Positions 50,755 through 59,727 of a DNA stretch of 64,000 nucleotides are shown here, piece after piece. The position numbers and the translations under genes are program-made. The DNA lies in assembly GCA_009695195.1 (NCBI GenBank), contig SIBJ01000007.1:1-64000 (forward strand). Direction: 5' to 3'. The first letter of the stretch is position 1. Each line of letters opens with the position of its first letter. The DNA comes from Pedosphaera sp. (lineage in GTDB: Bacteria > Verrucomicrobiota > Verrucomicrobiia > Limisphaerales > JADLHS01). Under the pieces are notes generated by a model. It had not been told where the DNA came from and did not search any database. It worked only from the letters and a program-made list of their open reading frames with translations.

Positions 50755-53217
50755 ATGAATTTCCATTCACCGCTCGCCGCCGTGCTCCTTGCCACTGGCA
50801 TTCTCGTCGCGCGCGGCGAGAATTCCGCGCGCGTGGAGAAGCCACTCGTCACCGTTTCCAATCCGCCGCCGGTGCAGATGCTCGTGCCGGGTTTCACCGT
50901 GCGCGAACTGCCGCTCGCCTTGAACAACATCAACAACCTCGTCTTCGCGCCGGACGGACGACTCTTCGCGCTGTGCTACGACGGAAATGTTTTGCAGTTG
51001 AAGGACGCCGACGGTGACGGTCTCGAAGATACGGCCACCCATTTTTACAAGAACGACAAGAATGAAATCCCGCCGAGCATCGGCATGTGCTGGGGACCGG
51101 GCGGACTTTACATCGCGTCGCAAGGCCGGGTGATCCGGCTGCGCGACAAGGGCGACGGCACGGGCGAACTCGAAACCGTCACGGGCGGTTGGGTGAAACC
51201 GACGGGCGTGGCAGGATCGAATCTGGATGCCGTCGGCATCGCGGTGAACCCGGCGGGCGAAATTTTCTTCGGCCTCGGCTGCGACGCCTGGAATCAGGCC
51301 TATCGCGTGAACAAAGAGACCGGCAAATCAGATTACAATCTTCACAGCGAGCGCGGGACGATTTTGAAAGTCTCGCCGGATTGGAAGAAGCGTGAAGTGG
51401 TTTGCACCGGCATCCGCTTCTCGATCGGGATGGCGTTCAACACCGCGGGCGATCTGTTTTGCACGGACCAGGAGGGCGCGACGTGGCTGCCGAACGGAAA
51501 TCCATTCGACGAATTGCTGCACATCCAGCCGGGACGGCACTACGGCTTTCCGCCGCGGCATCCGAAGTATTTGCCGGACGTGATTGACGAGCCGAGCACT
51601 TTTGATTTCGCGCCGCAACATCAGTCCACATGTGGGCTACACTTCAACGACGGCAAAAAAATCTTTGGCCCGGAGTGGTGGCGCGGCGATGCGTTCGTCA
51701 CCGGTGAGTCGCGCGGGAAGATCTGGCGGACAAAACTGGTGAAGACGGCGGCGGGTTACGTCGCGCAGAACAATCTCATCGCGTGCCTGACGATGCTGAC
51801 GATTGACGCCGTGCCGACGCCGCAAGGTGATTTGCTGGTTTGCGGTCACAGCGGGAAGCCGGATTGGGGCACGGGGCCGCAAGGGAAAGGGAAGTTGTTC
51901 AAGATTTCTTACACCGACAAAGGGGCACCGCAGCCGGTGTTGACCTACGCGGTCAGCCCGACGGTGACGCGTGTCGTTTTCGATCGCAAATGGCGCGGCG
52001 ATGCAGCTCCCGCCACCGCGAGCGCCGTAGCCGTCGGCAAATACGTGACGACGGGCGAGCGTTTCGAGTCGTTTCGGCCTGGCTATCAAGTGGTGATGAA
52101 CCAGAAGACGATGCCGCGATTTGAACTGGCAACCGAAGCGACCACGTTTGCGCCGGACAGACGCTCGCTCACGCTGAAAACTCCGGAGCACACCGAAGCA
52201 GTCAATTATGCCCTCACGCTTGGGAGCGCGACGGATGTGATGCACGACCTCACGGGCGTTGTGTGGAGTTCAAGACCGTCAGACCGTTCATCAAGCGCTT
52301 ATTGGGTCGGATGGCTGCCGCATTTGGATCTGGCGGCGGTGCGCGGTTTTACGGCCGGCAGCGAACATCACGAAGGATTTTTCAATCTTTTGAAAAAGCA
52401 AGGCACGCTTACATTGCGCGCACAGCTTGACTTGTATTCGATGTTGCATCCCGCCGTGCAACCGGACGCGAAGTTGGATTACGAATATCCGCCCGAACGC
52501 GTCACGCTCGTGCTGAGGTCAGATTCAAAATTCGATTTGAAAGCTGGCGGCAAAATGGTGTGCGCGGGCGAACGTGAAGCGCGCATCACAATTCAACCGG
52601 AACAAAATCGCTGGCTGCCGCTCGAAATCACACTCACGACCGGTGGCGGCGAACCGCGGCTGGACGTGAGTTGGTTCACGGCGGAAGATTCGCGTCCGCG
52701 TCCGCTGCCGTTGCGGCGCGTGCTGTTGCCGTGGGCGAAACCTTACGTGGCCGTGGCGATGGCGAAGCCCACGCCGGAACTCGAAGGCGGCGACTGGGAG
52801 CGCGGCAAAAAGATTTTCTTCAGCGAACCGGCAACGTGCTTCAAGTGCCACACCATCGGCGGCGAGGGCGGCGGCATCGGTCCGAACTTGTCGAACCTGA
52901 TCTATCGCGATTACGCGTCCGTGTTGCGTGACATCACGGAGCCGAGCGCGGCGATCAATCCCGATCACATTTCCTACAACGTCACTTTGAAAGATGGCGC
53001 GGTGGAAACCGGCGTGCTGTTGAAGAACGATCGCGACGAGGTCGTCCTAGGCCAGGTCACCGGCAAAGAACTCAAGCTTCCGGCGGAAAAGGTCGCCGCG
53101 GTGAAAGCTTCGGCGATTTCGCTGATGCCGGAGGGATTGCTTAAGGGACTGGACGCGCAGCAGCAAAAGGATTTGATGACGTTTCTGCTCACAACTCCAT
53201 CGGCCAAATCGAAATGA
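50755..53217 (+). CDS. PVC-type beta-propeller / cytochrome c protein
   Basis: An 820-residue secreted protein with a signal peptide (SPLAAVLLATGILVARGE). It carries a six-bladed sugar-dehydrogenase-like propeller (residues about 40-400; INNLVFAPDGRLFAL, GGLYIASQGRVIRL, GMAFNTAGDLFCTDQEG), a beta-sandwich middle and a C-terminal cytochrome c module with CFKCH near residue 697, the haem-binding CxxCH. Proteins of this plan are abundant in Planctomycetes and Verrucomicrobia and are thought to oxidise sugars or related compounds in the periplasm. A ThuA-like gene follows 22 bp later. Confidence 0.88.
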   Translation: MNFHSPLAAVLLATGILVARGENSARVEKPLVTVSNPPPVQMLVPGFTVRELPLALNNINNLVFAPDGRLFALCYDGNVLQLKDADGDGLEDTATHFYKNDKNEIPPSIGMCWGPGGLYIASQGRVIRLRDKGDGTGELETVTGGWVKPTGVAGSNLDAVGIAVNPAGEIFFGLGCDAWNQAYRVNKETGKSDYNLHSERGTILKVSPDWKKREVVCTGIRFSIGMAFNTAGDLFCTDQEGATWLPNGNPFDELLHIQPGRHYGFPPRHPKYLPDVIDEPSTFDFAPQHQSTCGLHFNDGKKIFGPEWWRGDAFVTGESRGKIWRTKLVKTAAGYVAQNNLIACLTMLTIDAVPTPQGDLLVCGHSGKPDWGTGPQGKGKLFKISYTDKGAPQPVLTYAVSPTVTRVVFDRKWRGDAAPATASAVAVGKYVTTGERFESFRPGYQVVMNQKTMPRFELATEATTFAPDRRSLTLKTPEHTEAVNYALTLGSATDVMHDLTGVVWSSRPSDRSSSAYWVGWLPHLDLAAVRGFTAGSEHHEGFFNLLKKQGTLTLRAQLDLYSMLHPAVQPDAKLDYEYPPERVTLVLRSDSKFDLKAGGKMVCAGEREARITIQPEQNRWLPLEITLTTGGGEPRLDVSWFTAEDSRPRPLPLRRVLLPWAKPYVAVAMAKPTPELEGGDWERGKKIFFSEPATCFKCHTIGGEGGGIGPNLSNLIYRDYASVLRDITEPSAAINPDHISYNVTLKDGAVETGVLLKNDRDEVVLGQVTGKELKLPAEKVAAVKASAISLMPEGLLKGLDAQQQKDLMTFLLTTPSAKSK

Positions 53218-53239
53218 CGGATAACTGTCGAAACCCAAC

Positions 53240-53983
53240 ATGAAAAAAATTCTGGTGTTTGGTTTGGCGCTGCTGGCTGGCGCGCCGGGTCTCGCCGCGG
53301 AAACCGGCGCGAAGTTCAAAGTGCTGGTTGTCACCGGCGGACACGGCTTCGAGCAGGTGCCGTTCTTCAAAATGTATTCGGACAACCCGAACCTCGCGTT
53401 CACTGCGGCGGCGCACGCGGCGACCACCAACGCCACGGTTTTCGAGCGCGAGGATTTGTTGAGCTACGATGCGATCGTGCTCTACGACATGATGCAAGGA
53501 ATCACCGAGACGCAGAAGGCGAAGTTTCTTTCCCTGTTCGACCGGGGCATCGGCCTCGTGGTGCTGCATCACGCGCTCGCGTCGTATCCACATTGGGCCG
53601 ATTACGAACGAATCATCGGCGGACGTTACACCGAACCGGATCCGAATAAACCGGGGACGGTCACGGAGAAAATCGGCTGGAAGCATGACGAGGAAATTCC
53701 CGTTCTGATCATGACGACGAACCATCCGGTGACGGCGGGTCTGAAGGATTTCACGATTCACGATGAAATCTACTGGGGCTATCGCACGAGCAAAGATGTG
53801 ACGCCGCTCATCACCACGACGCATCCGAAGAGCGGCAAGCCGCTGGGCTGGCACCGCACGGAAGGCCGGTCGCGCGTGGTTTACCTTCAACTCGGTCACG
53901 GCCACGAGGCGTTTGAGAACGAAAATTATCGGACACTCATCTCGCAAAGCATCCGCTGGGTGGCGACCCGGGAAACCCGTTGA
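53240..53983 (+). CDS. ThuA-like secreted protein
   Basis: A 247-residue protein with a signal peptide (ILVFGLALLAGAPGLAAE) and a ThuA-like fold related to class I amidotransferases: KVLVVTGGHGFEQVPFF, LSYDAIVLYDMMQ, RGIGLVVLHHALASYPHW and RVVYLQLGHGHEAFEN. The amidotransferase cysteine is absent, as in ThuA. ThuA proteins take part in trehalose or other sugar use, probably with dehydrogenases, which agrees with the propeller/cytochrome gene just upstream. The 223 bases after it hold no supported gene. Confidence 0.87.
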   Translation: MKKILVFGLALLAGAPGLAAETGAKFKVLVVTGGHGFEQVPFFKMYSDNPNLAFTAAAHAATTNATVFEREDLLSYDAIVLYDMMQGITETQKAKFLSLFDRGIGLVVLHHALASYPHWADYERIIGGRYTEPDPNKPGTVTEKIGWKHDEEIPVLIMTTNHPVTAGLKDFTIHDEIYWGYRTSKDVTPLITTTHPKSGKPLGWHRTEGRSRVVYLQLGHGHEAFENENYRTLISQSIRWVATRETR

Positions 53984-54206
53984 GTTGGGAGTTGAATTTC
54001 GCGGCGCGGTCTGTTTGCGGCTGCAAACGGTGCGCAGCGGAAGGCTTCGTTCGCGCAATTGTTGCGCGAAAAAAAATCCGCGGGCGGGAAACAGGCCGTT
54101 TTTCCACTTGGCACTTCAATTGCATTGGTCGCTCCATCGGCTGATGGCGCAAATGTTCGCGCCGGATGTGCATTCACCCAGAACCAAAAAATAGTTGGAG
54201 ATCAAA

Positions 54207-54776
54207 ATGAAAAAACTCAGTCAGTGGCTGACAACAGCAGGTGTGGCGGCCGCGTTTCTTGTGAGCGCGGGAAATCTTGTGGCTCAGGACAGCAAAGCCG
54301 CTCCGCCGGCGGAAGGCGACCGCGGCGGTCGTGGTGGTCGCGGCGGTCCCGGCGGTGACCCGGCGCAATTCCAGCAGCGCATGATGGAAAATCTGCGCGA
54401 GCAGATGAAGGTCAAGGACGACGCGGAATGGAAAGTTCTCGAAGAGCGCATCACGAAGGTGTCGGAAGCCCGCCGCGAGGTCGGCTTTGGCGGAGGTGGC
54501 CGCCTGTTCCGCCGCCCGGGCGGTGACACGAACAACAACGGCGGTCAAGGCGGTGGCCGTGGCGGTTTCGGCGGCCAGGCGAATCCCGAACAGGAAGCGC
54601 TCGACAAAGCGATTGATTCGAACGCTTCGAAAGAAGAGATCAAGGCGGCAATGTCAAAACTCCGCGCGGCCAAGAAGGAAAAGGAAGCCAAGCTGGCGAC
54701 CGCGCAGGAAGAATTGAAGAAGGTCCTCAACACCCAGCAGGAAGCCGTCGCGCTTTCCGCGGGTCTGGTGAAGTAA
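54207..54776 (+). CDS. Secreted Gly/Arg-rich helical protein
   Basis: A 189-residue protein starting MKKLSQWLTTAGVAAAFLV after a GGAG ribosome-binding site, with a signal peptide ending around LVAQ. Two Gly/Arg-rich runs (RGGRGGRGGPGG and GGQGGGRGGFGG) enclose a charged helix (MMENLREQMKVKDDAEWKVLEERI), and a second charged helix ends the protein. The layout recalls periplasmic helical stress proteins, but no family is assigned. It precedes gspE by 31 bp on the same strand. Confidence 0.7.
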   Translation: MKKLSQWLTTAGVAAAFLVSAGNLVAQDSKAAPPAEGDRGGRGGRGGPGGDPAQFQQRMMENLREQMKVKDDAEWKVLEERITKVSEARREVGFGGGGRLFRRPGGDTNNNGGQGGGRGGFGGQANPEQEALDKAIDSNASKEEIKAAMSKLRAAKKEKEAKLATAQEELKKVLNTQQEAVALSAGLVK

Positions 54777-54807
54777 AATTCCCAGCCGATCCGAACCGCG
54801 CGCTGCC

Positions 54808-56559
54808 ATGAATGCCGTTGAAACAAGTGTTCCGCCGATGAGCGAATTGCTGGCGAAGATGGTTGCTGAAAAGCAGCTTTCCGCCAGCGATGCCCGTTCA
54901 TTGACACGGCCAGGCAGCGTCGCGGTCCGGTCGGAGGAGGAGGTCCTCCGCTGGCTCGCGAAGGAATACGGCCTCGACTTCACCACGCTCGATGACCTCG
55001 AGCCCGACAAGGAAGTGCTCTCGCTTTTCCCGGCGCGCATTTTGTTGAAGGACGAATTGCTCCCGCTCCGCCGCGTCAACGGCACGGTGGAGATCGCGAC
55101 GAGCAAACTTTTCGCGACGCAAGGCCTCGACACGCTCAAGAGCATGACCGGCCTGCGCCTCAAGCCCGTCCTCGCGCCGAGCGAAGCGATCCAGCGCGAG
55201 ATGAAGAAGCGCCTCGGCGTCGGCGCGGACACCATCGGCACGCTCGACGAGGAAAAGCCGTTCGAGGTCGTTGACGAGGACAAACTCGAAGACACGGACC
55301 TCGACAGCGCGGCGGAAGACGCTTCGATCATCAAGTTCGTCAACCAGGTTTTGCGCGACGCCATCGAACTGCGCGCGTCGGACATCCATCTCGAACCGTT
55401 CGAGGACGAGTTCCGCATCCGTTATCGCATTGACGGCGTGTTGCAGGAAGTGCCCGTGCCGCCGCAATTGAAACGCTTTCAGCCCGCGATCGTCTCGCGC
55501 GTAAAAATTTTGAGCCACCTCAACATCGCCGAGAAACGTCTGCCGCAGGACGGGCGAATCAAAATCCGCGTGGACGACGCCGAGGTGGACATCCGCGTCT
55601 CGGTGATCCCGATGCTCCACGGCGAGGCGGTCGTGATGCGTCTGCTCCGCCAGAACTCCACGCTCCGCGGCCTGGAAGACCTCGGCATGGACACGCGCGA
55701 GAAAAAATGTTTCAAGCACGTGCTCGAAATGCCGCACGGCATCATCCTCGTCACCGGCCCGACGGGCAGCGGTAAAACTTCCACGCTTTACACCGCGCTC
55801 AACGAGATCAACGACGCCGTCCGCAAGATCATCACCATCGAAGACCCGGTCGAGTATCAGCTCAAGGGCGTGAACCAGATTCAAGTTTCCGAGAAGGCCG
55901 GCCTTACGTTCGCGCGCGGACTGCGTTCGATTTTGCGCCACGACCCGGACGTGATTCTCGTCGGCGAAATCCGCGACAAGGAAACGGCACAGATCGCCGT
56001 GCAGTCCTCGCTCACGGGCCATTTGGTTTTCTCCACGCTCCACACGAACGACGCGCCGGGCGCGGTCACGCGGCTCGTGGACATGGGCGTCGAGCCGTAT
56101 CTCGTCGCGTCGTCGCTCGAAGCCGTGCTTGCGCAACGGCTCGTGCGCGTGCTTTGCAAACATTGCAAGGTGGTGGATGACTCGCCCACCGCGCGCGCGC
56201 TGAAGGTGCAGCTTGGCATTGCGGCGGAGACCACGATTTACAAATCCGTCGGCTGCCGCGAATGCCGCAACACCGGCTTCCATGGCCGGCGCGCGATTTT
56301 CGAGTGGATGGATTCCGACAACGAGATCCGCCAGCTCGTCTTACGCAACGCTTCCAGCGACCAGGTCCGCGACGCCGCGCGACGCGCCGGCATGAAGACG
56401 CTCGCTGAGGACGGCTGGCGGCTCGTGCGCCTCGGCGTGACGACGGTGGACGAAGTTTTGAGCGTGACCACGGCGAAGGAAGTTTCGCTGACGATGGATC
56501 AATCGGCGGAAAACGCGCCGGAGAACGCGCCGCACAGCATCGCGTTGAAGAGGCCGTAA
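54808..56559 (+). CDS. gspE: Type II secretion / type IV pilus assembly ATPase
   Basis: A 583-residue GspE/PilB ATPase. The N-terminal GspE-N domain (residues 1-150) precedes the ATPase: ASDIHLEPFEDEFRIRYRID, GPTGSGKTSTLYTALNEI (Walker A), TIEDPVEYQL, RSILRHDPDVILVGEIRD (Asp and Walker B boxes), LTGHLVFSTLHTNDAPGAVTRL (His box) and the zinc motif CKHC...CREC. It powers pseudopilus growth from the cytoplasm. gspF to gspK follow in order. Family members are hard to split into GspE and PilB; the pseudopilin set downstream favours secretion. Confidence 0.93.
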   Translation: MNAVETSVPPMSELLAKMVAEKQLSASDARSLTRPGSVAVRSEEEVLRWLAKEYGLDFTTLDDLEPDKEVLSLFPARILLKDELLPLRRVNGTVEIATSKLFATQGLDTLKSMTGLRLKPVLAPSEAIQREMKKRLGVGADTIGTLDEEKPFEVVDEDKLEDTDLDSAAEDASIIKFVNQVLRDAIELRASDIHLEPFEDEFRIRYRIDGVLQEVPVPPQLKRFQPAIVSRVKILSHLNIAEKRLPQDGRIKIRVDDAEVDIRVSVIPMLHGEAVVMRLLRQNSTLRGLEDLGMDTREKKCFKHVLEMPHGIILVTGPTGSGKTSTLYTALNEINDAVRKIITIEDPVEYQLKGVNQIQVSEKAGLTFARGLRSILRHDPDVILVGEIRDKETAQIAVQSSLTGHLVFSTLHTNDAPGAVTRLVDMGVEPYLVASSLEAVLAQRLVRVLCKHCKVVDDSPTARALKVQLGIAAETTIYKSVGCRECRNTGFHGRRAIFEWMDSDNEIRQLVLRNASSDQVRDAARRAGMKTLAEDGWRLVRLGVTTVDEVLSVTTAKEVSLTMDQSAENAPENAPHSIALKRP

Positions 56560-56564
56560 TGAAA

Positions 56565-56710
56565 CATCCAAGCTCCAACATCCAAGCTCCAGAGCAGCAC
56601 CAAACTTCAAGCTCCAAGCTGCGCAGGTTTGATGTCGCGCGGAATGGCTCGGGTTTGGTGTTTGCTGGTTGGAGCTTCTCTGGATGTTGGAGCTTGGAAT
56701 TTGGAGCTTC
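56565..56710. repeat. Inverted repeat between gspE and gspF
   Basis: Runs of the word CATCCAAGCTCCAA on the left (56565-56620) are complementary to TTGGAGCTTGGA-type runs on the right (56655-56710). The arms are rich in tandem copies of a 7-8 base unit. The element fills the whole 155-bp gap and ends just before the gspF ATG. Confidence 0.85.
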
Positions 56711-56714
56711 CTGA

Positions 56715-58001
56715 ATGCCGACTTTTCATTACCGAGCATTGCAAGCAGACGGCCAGATCGCCGAGGGCAAATTGGAAGCCGGCGGGCGCGCGGAGGCTTT
56801 TCGCCAGATCGAGAGCCAGAGCTTGCGGCCCATCAGTTTGAAGGAAGGCGTCAACGGCAAATCCAAACCTCTCCTCAATGAGTCCCCTGCCCAAGTCGCA
56901 ACCGCGCCCCCGTCCGACGCCAAGTCCGCCGCGTCCGACCTGAAGTTTTCCCTCGGCTCGAACAAGATTTCAGCGCGCGTCCTGGAAAATTTCACGCGAC
57001 TGCTTTCGAGTCTCCTCGCCGCCGGCGTGCCGCTGAGCCGCGCGCTGGTGATTTTGCAACGCGAAGCCGCCAACCCCACCGCGAAGGCGAAGTGGAAGGA
57101 AGTCCACGACCTCGTGGTGGACGGCATGACGCTGGCCGACGCGATGAACAAGTCGCCGGAAACGTTTCCGAAGGTTTACACCGCGATGGTCGAAGCCGGC
57201 GAAACGGGCGGCTTCCTCGACGTGGTGCTCGCGCAGATCGCCGACTTCCAGGCGCGGGAAAAAGAAATGCGCGGCAAGGTGATGAACGCCATGCTTTATC
57301 CAACCATTTTGTTTGGCCTGGCGCTTTGCGTTTTAGTCTTCTTGCTGACTTATTTTATTCCCAAGTTCCTGCTGCTCTTCGCCAATTTGGGCGGACAACT
57401 GCCGTTGCTCACGCGCATCATTGTCGGTGCGAGTGATGTTTTGCGCTCCTACGGACTGTTGGTCGCCGTGGTTTTGGTGGTCGCCGGATTTCTTACCCGC
57501 GCATGGGTCGTGTCGCCAGTCGGCCGGCGTGCGTGGGAAGGGATGATTCTCCGCGTGCCGATCATCGGCGATCTCGTGGCACAATTCGCCATGTCGCGCT
57601 TCTGCCGGATGCTCGGCACGTTGCTGGGCGCCGGTGTGCCGCTCATCAACGGACTCAACGTGGCGCGTCGCTCCATCGGCAATCAGATTCTCGTGGACGC
57701 CGTTTCCAACTCGATTGATCGCGTGAAGGAAGGCAAGGCGCTCGGTGTGAGTCTGGGGGAATGTCGCGCGCTGTTCGCCGGCTCGGTGCTGGAAATGATT
57801 TCCGTCGCCGAAGAAAGCGGAAAGCTCGATCAGGAACTTGTACGCATCGCGAACGTCACCGAGGGCGATCTCGACCGACAGCTCAAGACGGCCGTGGCGC
57901 TGGCCGAGCCGTTGATGTTGTTTTTCATCGCCGCGTTTATCGGGACTATTTTCGTCGGCATGGTTTTGCCGATATTCACTTTGCAGGACTACATCAAATG
58001 A
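56715..58001 (+). CDS. gspF: Type II secretion inner-membrane platform protein
   Basis: A 428-residue GspF/PilC protein. The N terminus (FHYRALQADGQIAEGKLEAG) is the usual cytoplasmic start. Then come two T2SF domains, LENFTRLLSSLLAAGVPLSRAL and MSRFCRMLGTLLGAGVPLINGL, and membrane helices at about residues 195-220, 245-265 and 395-420 (MLFFIAAFIGTIFVGMVLPIF). It anchors the ATPase to the pseudopilus base. A low-complexity insert (about residues 50-80) precedes domain one. Confidence 0.92.
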   Translation: MPTFHYRALQADGQIAEGKLEAGGRAEAFRQIESQSLRPISLKEGVNGKSKPLLNESPAQVATAPPSDAKSAASDLKFSLGSNKISARVLENFTRLLSSLLAAGVPLSRALVILQREAANPTAKAKWKEVHDLVVDGMTLADAMNKSPETFPKVYTAMVEAGETGGFLDVVLAQIADFQAREKEMRGKVMNAMLYPTILFGLALCVLVFLLTYFIPKFLLLFANLGGQLPLLTRIIVGASDVLRSYGLLVAVVLVVAGFLTRAWVVSPVGRRAWEGMILRVPIIGDLVAQFAMSRFCRMLGTLLGAGVPLINGLNVARRSIGNQILVDAVSNSIDRVKEGKALGVSLGECRALFAGSVLEMISVAEESGKLDQELVRIANVTEGDLDRQLKTAVALAEPLMLFFIAAFIGTIFVGMVLPIFTLQDYIK

Positions 58002-58020
58002 AACCAACGATTCTCAAGAC

Positions 58021-58545
58021 ATGAAAATCACAATCACAAAACCAAATCCGAATGACGAAGCTCGAATGACGAATGGGCAATCGTCCGCCGCCAATTCGTC
58101 ATTCGTCATTCGTCATTCGTCATTCCGCCGCCGAGGCGGTTTCACCCTCATCGAACTGCTGCTGGTGATGGTGATTCTCGGCATCCTCGCGGCCATCGTC
58201 GTGCCGAAGTTCGCCAATCGCGGCGAGCAGGCGCGGCAGACCGCGGCCAAGACCCAGATCGGCGCGTTCTCCACGGCGCTCAGCGCGTTCGAGGTGGACA
58301 ACGGCTATTATCCGCGCGGCAAGGATGGTCTGATGGCATTGATGAAACCGCCGAGCGACGCACCCAGTTGGAAAGGTGCGTATCTCGAGGAAAAGGGCGG
58401 CATCCCGACCGACCCGTGGGGACGCCCCTATCTCTACGAGTGCCCGGGCAAACACAACACGAGCGGCTACGACATCAGTTCCGCCGGCTTCGATGGCCGT
58501 GAAGGCAATGAAGACGACGTGACGAACTGGCAGCAGGGAAAATAA
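58021..58545 (+). CDS. gspG: Major pseudopilin
   Basis: A 174-residue GspG with the prepilin signature RRGG-FTLIELLLVMVILGILAA, cleaved after Gly40. The C-terminal part has the calcium-binding GspG region (TDPWGRPYLYECPGKHN...SAGFDGREGNEDDVTNW). The leader is about 40 residues, far longer than the usual 5-10, and most of it is translated from an inverted repeat. This is the main subunit of the secretion piston. The start at ATG 58021 is the only good one. Confidence 0.93.
   Translation: MKITITKPNPNDEARMTNGQSSAANSSFVIRHSSFRRRGGFTLIELLLVMVILGILAAIVVPKFANRGEQARQTAAKTQIGAFSTALSAFEVDNGYYPRGKDGLMALMKPPSDAPSWKGAYLEEKGGIPTDPWGRPYLYECPGKHNTSGYDISSAGFDGREGNEDDVTNWQQGK
58050..58125. repeat. Inverted repeat within the gspG leader
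   Basis: Left arm 58050-58074 (GAATGACGAAGCTCGAATGACGAAT) pairs with the right arm at 58094-58125, a tandem run of TCATTCG units. It is translated as part of the prepilin leader and removed with it. Confidence 0.85.
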
Positions 58546-58547
58546 CC

Positions 58548-59177
58548 GTGACGATTGACGCGACAACTCAGCGTAGCGGCGTCTCGGCAGAGCGCCGCAA
58601 ACCGTCTTTGTCCAGAATGGCGGCGCTCTGCCGAGACGCCGCTACGTCGGCTGGTTTCACTTTGATCGAATTGATCCTCGTCCTCGCGCTGCTCGCCGTC
58701 GTGCTCGCGATTGCCACGCCGTCGTTGTCGCGGTTCTTCAGGAGCCGCAATCTCGATTCAGAAGCGCGGCGGTTCATGGCGTTGACGCGCGCCGCGCAGG
58801 CCCGCGCGGTTTCCGACGGCGTGCCGATGGTGCTGTGGTTCGACACCAAGTCGCGCACTTACGGCTTGAACGCGGACAAATCTTTCGTCGAGGACGACAC
58901 GAAGGCGGAGCAGTTCTCCGTGGATGAAACTTTGGAAATTGAAGTGCGCCATTCGTCGGAAGCGATCGCCGCGAGCCAGGCGAGCCAGTTCACGAACGAG
59001 AAGCTGGACACGTCGGGGCTTTACACCCTGCGATTCAATCCAGATGGCTTCGTCACTGCGAGCAGTCCGGAAGTCGTGGTGTTCCGGCAGAAAGACAACG
59101 GCGAGTTGTGGGTCGCGCAGAGTCGCAACCGTTTGAACTATGAGATTCAACCCGGCAAACCAATTGCGAGCCGCTGA
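58548..59177 (+). CDS. gspH: Minor pseudopilin GspH-like
   Basis: A 209-residue protein starting at GTG two bases after gspG, with the prepilin motif SAG-FTLIELILVLALLAVVLAI (cleavage after Gly36) and a GspH-type beta-rich body (ARRFMALTRAAQARAVSDGVPMVLWFD). The 36-residue leader is repeat-derived: a perfect palindrome covers codons 9-33. It forms the pseudopilus tip complex with I, J and K. Confidence 0.85.
   Translation: MTIDATTQRSGVSAERRKPSLSRMAALCRDAATSAGFTLIELILVLALLAVVLAIATPSLSRFFRSRNLDSEARRFMALTRAAQARAVSDGVPMVLWFDTKSRTYGLNADKSFVEDDTKAEQFSVDETLEIEVRHSSEAIAASQASQFTNEKLDTSGLYTLRFNPDGFVTASSPEVVVFRQKDNGELWVAQSRNRLNYEIQPGKPIASR
58572..58646. repeat. Perfect 27-bp inverted repeat within the gspH leader
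   Basis: Arms 58572-58598 (CGTAGCGGCGTCTCGGCAGA...) and 58620-58646 are exact complements, with a 21-base loop. Translated as a positively charged leader segment that ends just before the prepilin cleavage site. Confidence 0.95.
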
Positions 59178-59616
59178 GCGGAGCGCCGAGCACCGTCTCG
59201 GCCCGTCGGGGGAACGAATCCGGTTCGAGCCGAGACGGTGCTCGGCGCTCCGCTCGCAAGCCGGCTTCACGCTGGCGGAAGTGCTCGCGGCGCTGCTGTT
59301 CATGGCCATCGTGATCCCGGTGGCGGTGCAAGGCCTGCACATCGCGAGTCGCGCGGGTTCGGTCGCCGAACGGAAGGCGGTGGGTTCGCGGCTGGCGGAG
59401 CGGAAATTGAATGAGTTGCTCGTGACGGGCCAATGGCAGTCGTCCGCGCAGAAGGGCACGATGCAGGAAGGGCTGATGAGTTACTCGTGGAGTTTGCAGT
59501 CCGAGCCGTGGGCCGAGGACGGCGCGATGAAGCTCGTGACCGTGCATGTGAGCGTGCCGGTGCAGGGACGGGATTACGACGTGAAGGTGAGCACGCTGGT
59601 GGATGCGACGCAGTGA
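59140..59616 (+). CDS. gspI: Minor pseudopilin GspI-like
   Basis: A 158-residue protein with the prepilin motif SQAG-FTLAEVLAALLFMAIVI (cleavage after Gly42). The body has GspI-like sequence (AERKAVGSRLAERKLNELL, and WQSSAQKGTMQEGLMSYSWS). The start overlaps the gspH end by 38 bases. Its leader contains a perfect 27-bp palindrome. Confidence 0.85.
   Translation: MRFNPANQLRAAERSAEHRLGPSGERIRFEPRRCSALRSQAGFTLAEVLAALLFMAIVIPVAVQGLHIASRAGSVAERKAVGSRLAERKLNELLVTGQWQSSAQKGTMQEGLMSYSWSLQSEPWAEDGAMKLVTVHVSVPVQGRDYDVKVSTLVDATQ
59176..59255. repeat. Perfect 27-bp inverted repeat within the gspI leader
   Basis: Arms 59176-59202 (GAGCGGAGCGCCGAGCACCG...) and 59229-59255 are exact complements around a 26-base loop. 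The left arm begins at the gspH stop codon. Confidence 0.95.
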
Positions 59617-59617
59617 G

Positions 59618-59727
59618 GAATGAAGAAGGAAGAATGTAGAATGAAGAATTGCCGAATGAGTTTGAAGGTTGGAAACCGGGCCGCGCGCGACCGGGTTTCT
59701 TCATTCTTCATTCTTCATTCTTCATTC
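59618..59727. repeat. Inverted repeat within the gspJ leader
   Basis: Arms 59618-59648 and 59697-59727 are complementary at 29 of 31 positions; the right arm is four tandem TTCATTC-type units. The first arm covers the gspJ start codon, so the start could be masked in a folded mRNA. Confidence 0.9.

Noticed and set aside
53984..54206. 93-codon ORF between the ThuA-like gene and the Gly-rich gene
   Set aside because: Overlaps the end of the ThuA-like gene, has no homology and an Arg/Cys-rich shadow-like composition.
54898..56283. 461-codon minus-strand open frame
   Set aside because: Antisense to gspE, which carries every expected ATPase motif.
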